NCBI GenBank assembly: GCA_963965975.1
Contig: OZ014415.1
Location: 253,001-317,000 of the forward strand
Direction of reading: 5' to 3'
DNA: 64,000 bases
Source: Xestospongia bergquistia
Taxonomy: Eukaryota > Porifera > Demospongiae > Haplosclerida > Petrosiidae
Shown here: one piece after another, positions 24,935 through 35,085 of the stretch
Layout: each line of letters starts with the position of its first letter
Numbering within the stretch: position 1 is the stretch's first letter
The notes under the pieces: generated by a model
Databases searched by the model: none
What the model saw: only the letters and a program-made list of their open reading frames with translations
Told to the model about the DNA's origin: nothing
Position numbers and translations under genes: made by a program

Positions 24935-25290
24935 ACTGTGTATATGGTCTTGTTGAGGAGGATCAATGACGTCATAAGTTGGTTCATCTTGACCAGTTAT
25001 AAAGGTTCTTCAATTTTATTATAAAATATAATTCCATGTAGACATCAATTCATTATTAATATAAACTATTAACAATCATGATAGTCCAGTAATATATTAT
25101 TATACAATATAAATTACATTGTTTTATAATATTCAAATAACATGGAGTTAGATGAATGAGTCTCTGTTTTAGCATATGTTGGACTGTTTGTCAATATGAA
25201 TGGACTCTTTGTTGCTATAGAAACAGAGTCCACATTATTATTACTGAGTGTTAGTTTACTTTGTAATATAATATCTCTTGACTACTTCAC
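24935..25290 (-). pseudogene. Relic exons of a second receptor-tail type
   Basis: Minus-strand open stretches encode GQDEPTYDVIDPPQQDH (24950-25005) and SPTYAKTETHSSNS (25150-25200), both tyrosine-bearing and unlike the tails of the annotated receptors. A related copy is at 33060-33400. No matching ectodomain is directly attached. These could be alternative 3' exons or remnants of a lost receptor. Confidence 0.4.
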
Positions 25291-26142
25291 ATAGAGATAT
25301 CTTAAATATCACAATGTGTTTTATTATTGTTATAATTATAGGGTGGGAGTGGTTGGGTTTTATAACAATTCAAACTAATCACTTTATTATCTAATGTAGT
25401 TTCTTTTCTTTAATGTATCTCAATGTGTGTGTGTTGAAGCTATTGAAAACCTAGATATTAAAATTATGGTATATATAATAAATGAATGTTTCTATTAGGA
25501 GAATATTATAGGAAAAAGGGAAAGTGATCTCACTAATCTCCAACTCATTCAATTTACAAAGAGACAACATCTGTCAAATAATATCAAATATCACTTTGTT
25601 TGTTTGTTACTTGATTATTTCTTTTGTGATGTCTATAAAATTAAATAATAATAAAAATTAATTATAATTAATAGTATTGTTGTAGCTGGCTTAAATGGGA
25701 CTAGTTTTATTATTGGTCCTTTATTATAGTTTTAGTCTTTTAAGTTCATTGATATTGGTAATTATATTCATAACTATTGTTAATGAGTTTATAAGGCATA
25801 CAATCATGACCCACAAGAGCCAGATGACAAAATATTATTATATAGTATAAATTTATCAAATAATAATTTTTAAAACTAGTTTAACCAGTTTGACTGTTTC
25901 TTTTAAAATGTAATTGAATGTTAAACTACCTGGGTCCATGCAATTTTAGGAGCAATTACTTTTTATAAAATGTCCTATGTCTATATAACCTACAAAGGAA
26001 CATCATATATACTTTAATATGATATTAATAGACATTTAGTCTCAGGTCCATGACCAGACTAGAAGTATAGAATTATACTTCAGCTGTTTAGCTTAAGAGA
26101 CAAGCTATGTCCTACAAAGCAACATTTAAATTGTCCTTGTGA

Positions 26143-26648
26143 CTATATTTTTGTTTTCAAATATCAGGTTTTTGTAACTCTATTAGATAACAATTAGTCA
26201 ATTTTTGTATGTTTGTAAAATGGAGGTACCAGGTACATACAACTGTATAATATGAAGACATTGACCTGACATTGATATAAATGATTGTAATGATTTTGTG
26301 TTTATTATAATATATAGTTGTTGTCATCTCTCTATTACTATAGCTACATATCACTGATACTATTACTATAACTGACAAGACCAAGTATTATAAGGTTAAA
26401 TACTCCCTTTGAATAATATTAAAGACAGACAGATCTTATCCAGGATCTATTATAATGGAATGGATTGGAGAGTAATTTCAAGACTCTAGTGTTTTCTTAT
26501 TGACTAAACTGTTGTTTGTTTAGTCTGTATTTTCTTCATATTATACAGTTGTATGTACCTGGTACCTCCATTTTACAAACATACAAAAATTGACTAATTG
26601 TTATCTAATAGAGTTACAAAAACCTGATATTTGAAAACAAAAATATAC
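26143..26648. repeat. 116-bp near-perfect inverted repeat
   Basis: Arms at about 26143-26258 and 26533-26648 are reverse complements with almost no mismatches and about 274 bp between them. The right arm includes part of a NUP155-exon copy (TTGTTATCTAATAGAGTTAC), so the left arm is an inverted duplicate of it. Confidence 0.85.
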
Positions 26649-27342
26649 AAGGGTCTAGTAAATATTTACTAGAACCCTTAACAATAATGTATACACAATA
26701 TCTAATATTGAGTATATAACATGAACTATTTATATAACACATGGACATGTTAAGTACTAGTATACAATATTTCTTCATTGGTTCAATTTTCAATTCTCAT
26801 AAATATAGCCATATTGAGAAGTGAGTTCAGTTGGTTCTTGATTAGTTTCCTCATACAATGTTTCTTCAAATTTACTATAAACATGATATTATAATTTAAA
26901 ATATGTCTCCTAGTAACTCACTTAGCACTTGTTACTCTATAAGCTGAACTGGTTGCCATAGCGATATCTTCATGTGATGTTTTCATACTATATAAAACAA
27001 ATCATTATAATAATCAATAAAGTTACTTTATCTAATAACATATATACCTTAATAACTGTATCTTATTATATAGTCTTATTACAATCAGTACTAGTATTAT
27101 AATAATAATACCAGTAATAACTAATAGTACTAGTAATATTGATGATACAATAATTAGTATATTAGTAGAAGACAGGTACTCAGTACTAGTGGTTGCCATA
27201 GTGATAATAGGAGTACACCCTATAGAAGAATGACATCATTATTACATAATACAATGACAATATAACATAATCAATAATATAGTACTAGTACATACATTAT
27301 AATCATTATATCTATATGTATTATATAATATGATGATTAGTT

Positions 27343-27955
27343 GGTGTCATGCCATTTCGTCTAATCCCATTTTGTCTAACAAATGGACTTTTGTCCCATT
27401 TAGTCTAATAGTGTCTAATAGTGTAAAAGGTCTAAGATAAGTGGATTAAGGCCAGTAAAGGAGATGTAATTCTAATTACAAAGAACTAATAGTGTAAAGG
27501 CTTTGATATCTTGAAAGGTAGAGTATTTCAAGAGGAGCCATTTCATACATACAACATATTGAATCAATGGAGTTTGTTACAACAACAAGAGGAGCTAGAT
27601 CACTTATACACCAGGGTTATAGGTACATACTCAATCGAGGAACCCCAGTTTTAGGAGTGGACTACAAGAACACAAGCTTTGACAGAAGTCAGTTTAATGC
27701 AACTGGCTGCAAGAGGGCTTTCAAGAAGAAGAAGAAAGTACAGAAACCATGAGAACAGACTGAAAACTATTAAGGAAAAGCATGAAGCAGGAGATTATAT
27801 ATTACAAAGAACTTCTTAGGGCATATAGCCATTGGGTATCTTTGAATTACTGTGATTGAAATCAATTTAGTTTTTAGACGAAATGGGACAATTGTACATT
27901 ATGGTAGACGAAATGGGATTAGACAAAACGGGATTAGACGAAATGGCTATAAACC
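27343..27955. mobile_element. MULE-like non-autonomous DNA transposon
   Basis: 613-bp element with terminal inverted repeats of about 26 bp. The left end is GGTGTCATGCCATTTCGTCT and the right end, complemented, is GGTTTATAGCCATTTCGTCT; inner copies of the ATTTCGTCTAATCCC motif follow at both ends. It is flanked by GATTAGTT at 27335-27342 and 27956-27963, an 8-bp target duplication in the MULE range of 8-11 bp. The empty site is recognisable in sister genes (near 30386 and 36143). Inside is a short frame at 27567-27752 with a FLYWCH-like start. FLYWCH domains occur in animal MULE proteins (family knowledge). Confidence 0.75.
27567..27752 (+). pseudogene. FLYWCH-like zinc-finger fragment
   Basis: Encodes EFVTTTRGARSLIHQGYRYI and then NRG, which fits the start of a FLYWCH domain (F..T..G...L...GY.Y...R). 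The usual YWRC and later Cys/His are degraded, and a Lys-rich end follows. Likely a relic of the element's protein. Confidence 0.5.
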
Positions 27956-29664
27956 GATTAGTTATAGTCATATATAAATATTATATGTTATGTTATAGAG
28001 ATATTTGTGACCAGATTTACAATTAATGTGCACTTCTATCAAAACATTAAAACACTTGAATGTAAGCAATTCTGTTTAAAAGGAAATTTTCATTCTTGTT
28101 TTAAACAATAGATATAATATAGTAAACATGCAGTGAAAAATGTGTTTGTGTACACAGGAACAAAAGTTTTTAAGATGTTTTAACAAAAGTGCTCCCTTTT
28201 TGCAAATCAGGTCACATTTGATCAATTTTAAAATCACTAGTAAATGTCAATAAATTGTTGAAATAGACTATTTACTTACATAATGTCACAGTGACATTGT
28301 TACTATGATCACTAAGTAGTATAGTACTACCCTCACTGCCATATGATACTACAAAGAAGTTACATGTACTGTATAAAGTCAGTCCTGATGTTATATTCAA
28401 CATTGTGTTAGTGGTAATTCCTGCACTCATAACAGAACTGCTACCATTACTGAGTTGATAGAACACCTCATAACCAGCTACTCCTGACACAGATGACCAG
28501 GAGAGTTGTACATGAGTCAGACCTGTCTTCAGTCTTGTAGCATTCAGACCAGTAGGAGTACCAGCAACTGTAACAGAGAGAGAATATGTATACCATCCTA
28601 CTCAGTGATTTACTAACCTGTTATAGGCTGTGATGTACTACTACTACTTGTAGCATTTGGACCAGTTTGATTAGTAATAGGACCATTAGTTACTCTAGCA
28701 TCGGAGACAGTACACTGGTAAGTACCAGCCTGTCCCATCCTCACTGTCACTGTCACCTGTGTAACAGATCCTGTTCCATTCACTAACGCACGAGACAGGT
28801 CACAGGATTAGCATCTCTTGTGGAGATGAAAGAGAACTTCATGGAGGAGTCTGCATCAGGACCATCTATATAATAGTGAGATATATCATCACTTTATTAC
28901 TACATGAACTCAGTCACTGACCATTGCTATTGTAAGCATAATTTCTGTATGCTCCTACCACTAGTGTTTGGTTCACTCCATTCTCATCATGAATAATACA
29001 GATGTACAGACCTTCATAACCTCCTATTCCAAGGTTTCTAGCTAGTGCAATCAGACCTGTGGACCTCTTAGAGAATATTGGTCTTGGTGAATTCTGAGCA
29101 TCAAATGCTCCAGTAAAAAAAGGTACTTGAGTACCATTAGGATAATACCACAGTCCAATATTAGAACTATTATTAGCACTCTGACACCATAAGGCATCAA
29201 TAAGACTATCATTATTCTTATCAACATCAAAAAACTATCCAGCATATATCATTGAGAAGTCTGGTATTATCCTATTCTCATAGGGTAGATACAGTTGTAC
29301 ACCTGTTATTATGAAGTATATATTAATGATCACTCTAACAACAACTACTTACCATTACTAGGTCTGTTGGTAGGTACTTGTCCATCTCCTAGTTGTACTA
29401 GTAGTAACATATAGTACAATATCTTTACTAACTCTTTAAATATTTTTACAATTACATTATAATAACTCAAACTGTTTAATAATAACAGTATAGTATCATA
29501 AATGTTAGTATGTTACTATGGTGATATCATATCAAGACTCTAGTGTTTTATTATTAACTAAACTGTTGTTTGTCTATTCCATATTTTCCTCATATTTATT
29601 ACAATTTCATTTAATTATAGATTTACTGGAACCTCCATTTTATTTGTAATTCTAAATATCACCT

Positions 29665-29735
29665 GATATTTTAAAATATTTGAAAACAAAACATACAGAG
29701 AGTCTAGTAAATATTCACTAGAACCTTTAACACTG
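29665..29735 (+). pseudogene. Fragment of NUP155 last-exon copy
   Basis: ATATTTGAAAACAAAACATA then CAGAGAGTCTAGTAAATATT matches the 3' half of the other copies only. Confidence 0.55.
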
Positions 29736-29847
29736 ACATATGCACAATGTCTAATATTGAGTATATGACATAAACTATTTACATAACACATGGACTTGTT
29801 AAGTACTAGTATACAATATTTCTTCATTGGTTCAATGCTCAATTCTC

Positions 29848-32750
29848 TAATAAGTATAGACTTGTTGAGAAGTGAGTTCAGTTGGTTCTTGATCAGTTAT
29901 CTCATACAATGTTTCTTCAAATTTACTATAAACATGATATTATAATTTAAAATATGTCTCCTAGTAACTCACTTAGCTCTTCTTTTTACAACACTATAAG
30001 CTGGACTGGTTGTCATAGCGATATCTTCATATGATGTTTTCATACTATATAAAACAAATCATTATAATAATCAATAAAGTTACTTTATCTAATAACATAT
30101 ATACCTTAATAACTGTATCTTATTATATTGTCTTATTACAATCAGTACTAGTATTATAATAATAATACCAGTAATAACTAATAGTACTAGTAATATTGAT
30201 GATACAATAATTAGTATATTAGTAGAAGACAGATACTCAGTACTAGTGGTTGTCATAGTGATAATAGGAGTAAACCCTATGGAAGAATGACATCATTATT
30301 ACATAATACAATATAACAAAACCAATAATACAGTACTATTACATATAATATAATCATTATATCTATATGTATTATATAATATGATCATTAGTTAGTGTTG
30401 TATATAAATATATAATCAATATAATAATATATTATATTACATGTAACAATACATGTACTATTGTTATATATACAATGATATCAATAGAATATATACTGAT
30501 ATATAGTTTAATAATATCATTATATTATTTTATTATATAGTTTACTTGTGTTTATTATTAATAATATAGTAATAATAGTTAGTGTTGTTAATGAAAATAT
30601 ACAAGTTGATTGTATTAATGATAACATAACCTGTTGATGTTGTAATAATAGATGTTGTTGATGTTAATATTGTTGATAATAAAGTAACTGTTGATGTTGG
30701 AGTACAAATGATTCCTATAATATATAATATAACACAATGTAATGTCACTGTATCTTACTGGTAGATATTTGAGTATCATTCCATTCTCCTGGTCCTACAC
30801 TGGTATATGCTCTCACTTCTTTTGTCTGTTGTATTACCTCACTACTTGCTGGTCCAGTCCCAGCATCATTATATGCTCTTACTGTCACAGTGTAGTTAGT
30901 GTAAGGTGTGAGTGTTGTGAGAGTGTATTGTCTGTTGTCTCCTCCAGTGATGTTAACAGTATCATAGAATGTTGTGTTAGTATAGTAGAGCAAGTAACCA
31001 GTGATGGGTCCATTCTGTCCAGAGCAAGGTACCTCATCCCATGATACAATCATGGATCTTGCCTGAACTGATGATATAATGATATTACTGACAGATGAAG
31101 TGGGTGCTGTAGATAATGTGAGAGCAATATAATAATTGTGAATATGAGAATATAACATAGTTTACCAGATGAGAGTGTAGTGGTATTTTCATTACCAAGG
31201 ACTATAGTGTCATTACCATATGTTCCATTAATACTAACAATACAGTAAGTACCAGGATCAATACCAGTAAATGTATATCGTGATGAGATTGATGAAACAG
31301 TGTGTATAGTAAGGTCTAAAGTCTGTTCACACTGTCTATGACATTGATGAAAACCTTTGTAAGTAGGAGGAGCAAATGAAGGTGGTAACCATGTCATAGT
31401 AATAGTAGTATTAGTGGTAGTATGTGTCAGAGTAACTGAGGGTTTAGCTATAGAATAGAGAGGTCACAATATTAAACAATAAACTATTTACTTACAGAAT
31501 GTCACAGTGACGTTGTTACTATGATTACTAGGTAGTACTGTACTACCCTCACTGCCATATGATACTAAAAAGAAGTTATATGTATTGCATAAAGTCAGTC
31601 CTGATGTTATATTCAACATTGTGTTAGTGGTAGTTCCTGCACTCATAACAGAACTACTACCACTACTGAGTTGATAGAACACGTCATAACCAGCTACTCC
31701 TGACACAGATGACCAGGAGAGTTGTACATGAGTCAGACCTGTGTTCAGTCTTGTAGCAGTCAAACCAGTAGGAGTACCAGCAACTGTAACAGAGAGAGAA
31801 TACATATACCATCCTATTCAGTGATTTATTAACCTGTTATAGGCTGTGATGTACTACTACTACTTGTAGCAATTGGACCATTTTGTCCAGGTATAGGACC
31901 ATTAGTTACTCTGGCATTGGAGACAGTACAGTGGTAAGTACCAGCTTGTCTCATCCTCACTGTCACTGTCACCTGTGTAACAGATCCTGGTCCATTCACT
32001 ACCACACGAGATAGATCACCACTAGCTATGGTGAATGGGTTACTTCCATCTGTACAAGTGACATTAGTGGGAGGTCCATCAGAGACATTGAAGGTGAGAG
32101 TGAAGACTGGAGGATTAGTATCTCTCGTGGAGATGAGAGAGAACTTCATGGAGGAGTCTGCATCAGGACCATCTATATAATAGTGAGATATATCATCACT
32201 TTATTACTATAACATGAACTTAGTCACTGACCATTGATATTGTAAGCAAAATTTGTGTATGCTCCTACCACTGGTGTTTGGACTCCATTCTCATCAGGAA
32301 TGATACAGGTGTACAGACCTTCATAACCTCCTATTCCAAGGTTTCTAGTTAGTGCAATCTGACCTGTGAACCTCTTAGAGAATATTGGACGTGGTGCATT
32401 AGTTTGAACAAAGTCTCCATCAAACAAAGGTACTTGATTACCATTAGGATAATACCACAGTCCAATATTACAACCATTATTAGCACTCTGACACCACAAG
32501 GCATCATTAGTACCATCATTATTCTGATCAATATTATAAAACTGTCCAGCATATATCATTGAGAAATCTGGTATTATCTTATTCTGATAGGGTAGATACA
32601 GTTGTACACCTGTTATTATGAAGTATATATTAATGATCACTCCAACAACAACTACTTACCATTACTAGGTCTGTTGGTAGGTACTTGTCCATCTCCTAGT
32701 TGTACTAGTAGTAATATATAACATAATATCTTTACTAACTCCATCATCAT
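29848..32750 (-). CDS. Ig/FN3 tyrosine-tail receptor R4
   Basis: Open receptor gene. Approximate exons: signal 32664-32750 (MMMELVKILCYILLL), variable Ig 32230-32608, second Ig 31834-32172, FN3 31497-31784, Cys-bearing FN3-like 31166-31450, FN3 hybrid 30757-31106, stalk 30632-30712, TM 30113-30272, tail about 29970-30046 and 29848-29923. As in R1, the FN3 exon ends with VRAYTSVGPGEW, so a domain is missing. The variable Ig has an insert DQNNDGTND before LWCQSAN and an additional Cys in ANNGCNIGLW. The tail reads KFEETLYEITDQEPTELTS then VYTY and stops early compared with sisters that continue to ERIE. An AT-rich 300-bp block separates stalk and TM exons. Confidence 0.75.
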
Positions 32751-33059
32751 CTTTGACAGAGTTAGTGATGATATAATGAACTATTAATAATAATAATAAT
32801 ATTTTTATTATTATTATATCAACACAAACAAAGTTAGATAATCAATGATGTTTTGTTGTTACAAACTATTTTTATGATCAATAAAATTAGTTTATCTAAT
32901 GACATATCTACCTCCCTCATACATACTATGGTATTTTTGTATATTTTTGTCTTATAAGATAAAGTAATTTATCAGTTAAAATCAATAAATTATTATAGTA
33001 TATAATGATCCTTTCAACTATTCCAAACTAACTATGTCATATCTAATATATCAGTATAT

Positions 33060-33400
33060 AATAGACTGTTTATATGCTCTTGTTGAGGAGGGTCAGTGAT
33101 TTCATAAGTTGATTCATCTTGACTAGTTAATGTTCTTCAGTTTTACTGTAAAATATAATTCCATGTAGACATCAATTCATTATTAATATAAATTATTAAC
33201 AATCATGATAGTCCAATAATATATTATTATACAATATAACTTACAATATTCAAGTAACATAGAGATAAATGGATGAGTCTCTGTTTTAACATATTCTGGA
33301 CTAGGAATGGACTCTTTGTTGCTATAGTCTATATTATTATTATTGAGTGATAGTTTACTTTGTAATATTATATCTCTTCCTCTTATGATAGTAGAGTACT
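33060..33400 (-). pseudogene. Second copy of tail relics
   Basis: Homologous to 24935-25290: CTTGTTGAGGAGGGTCAGTG and TCTCTGTTTTAACATATTCT on the plus strand. More degraded than the first copy. Confidence 0.4.
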
Positions 33401-34837
33401 AGTCCAGACAATATTGTTAATATAACTACTAATATACTAATAGAGGACCTTTACAATTCTCACATAAATCTAATAATAAATAATGTCTGATTTGTAACAG
33501 GATCAACTCTCATTGATGAAGAAGTAAAAGAGGTGACATAGTTTCTGTTATTGTTAGAGGACAAAATGATGGAGTTATTATTGATACTTGTTTAATGGAG
33601 AAAATATAGGTATGATATTCATAAGTATCACAGCCATGCCCCACAAGAGCCTGAAGCCAAAATCTGAAACACATATAAAAAAGGAAATAAAAAGAGTCTA
33701 TGTTTGATATTAGTTATGTTGTTGACCAGTGTCTGCAGTGTCATGACCTCTCAGGTGGTCTCCAGCATACCAGACTAGGATATGGCTTGTACTTTTAAGT
33801 GTGAAGAGGTGTGGTATGTTTGCATTCCCGGTTCTACTGACAATGACAGACCCTATCTTGAATCCCATGGCTGGTTTGAAGAGAGGGGTGATGCTCCAGT
33901 CAGAATTACCTTGTCTTTGGATGAGAGTTACCAAACCACATAGGTAATCCTAGGTAAAAATAACAGCAAATCCTGGATACTTAGTAGAAGGCCCCTCAGA
34001 TAAGTCAGTAAGGTCATGTGGGGCAGCACAACAACACTTTTTTAATGCAATAGAAGTTTTTGAGCTGGGCCATACAAAGTTTAAGCGTTTACAGCAACAA
34101 TTATTGAGAAGTGATAAATGTTTAAGTATCTTGGTAGCCTGCAAAGAAACACCACACTTTATTATGAAATTAATGATGATATCTACTAACTGAATAGACT
34201 AAAGTCAAAACACTCCTTTGAACAGTACTAAAAATGGGCAGATCTTCTCCAGGCTCTTCTATAATTGAGTAGATTGGAGAGTAATATCAAGATCCTAAAG
34301 TTTTCTTATTGATCAAGTTGTTGATGCCTACTCTGTATTCCCTCATATTATTACAATTTTATGTAACTAGAGATTTCCTGGAATCTTCATTTTACAAACA
34401 TATAAAACTCGACTACTTCACATGGAGATATCCTAAATATCATAATGTGATGAAGAGGACAATTCAATTTGTATTTTATACAGGACTTGTATTACTCATT
34501 GGTAAATAGAAATATAACAATAGATTGATAGATGTATAAAAGTGTCTATTGAACATATATAGTGTAAATGTATCTTATTATAGAGACATTTATTATTATT
34601 ATTAATATTTTTTTCTCTTTCTAAATTTGTTAGCTCAGTATTCCAGACCTTGATAATTTTATTACATTAGTTGATGTACAAGAAGATATGTAATGATGTA
34701 TATTATAATATCATAATATATAAAGTATATTATAATATCATAATATATTATGTACTTATTATCTCTGACATTGTCCTCTATAGTCTATTATTTATAATTA
34801 TAATTATTTAGTTTAGAATTATTTCTCTAATAGACTT

Positions 34838-34985
34838 CATTTATTATTACTATATCTGTTAATATTAATTGTTATCTAGTAAAGTTACAACACTAGATAA
34901 GACTACACCTGATCTTTTAAGATATTTGAAAAAATATGTACAGAGAGTCTAGTAAATATTAACTAGAACCCTTAACACTAACATA
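34838..34985 (+). pseudogene. Decayed copy of NUP155 last exon
   Basis: AATAGACTTCATTTATTATT, TTATCTAGTAAAGTTACAAC, ACTAGATAAGACTACACCTG and GTACAGAGAGTCTAGTAAAT. Frame lost. Confidence 0.75.
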
Positions 34986-35085
34986 TACACAATGTCTAAT
35001 ATTGAGTATATGACATAAACTATTTATATAACACATGGACTTGTTAAGTACTAGTGTACAGTATTTCCTCATTGGTTCAATTCTC

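Larger units (their letters stand above)
24616..26789. other. Array spacer R2-R3 with tail relics and inverted repeat
   Basis: AT-rich. It holds tyrosine-motif tail relics at 24935-25290, a large inverted repeat at 26143-26648 and part of a NUP155-exon copy. Segments near 26040-26110 recur near 45780-45840. No intact gene is seen. Confidence 0.6.
26790..29435 (-). pseudogene. Broken receptor R3
   Basis: Remains of a receptor gene. Present: tail 26790-26872 (LYEETNQEPTELTS, YGYIYEN), TM exon about 27058-27215, one FN3 about 28280-28570, part of the second Ig 28618-28860, the variable Ig 28925-29310 and a signal-like exon. Lesions: the normal ATG context is replaced, since sequence before ELVKILY reads AAATATTTAAAG with no start. 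A TAG replaces the Gln codon in MIYAGQF near 29235. The second Ig has lost its centre around 28803. The Cys module, later FN3s and stalk are missing, and a MULE-like element sits at 27343-27955. It is probably untranslated, though its modules can donate sequence to sisters by conversion. Confidence 0.85.
32751..35085. other. Array spacer R4-R5
   Basis: AT-rich upstream of R4, then tail relics at 33060-33400. Two short minus-strand frames at 33710-34144 encode an unrecognised Cys-containing sequence (NNCCCKRLNFVWPS). They may be a transposon relic. A NUP155-exon copy lies at 34838-34985. No intact gene is seen. Confidence 0.5.

Noticed and set aside
33710..34144. Two adjacent minus-strand frames as a new gene
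   Set aside because: Short, separated by stops, no recognised domain and no clear splice join; kept only as an unexplained stretch.
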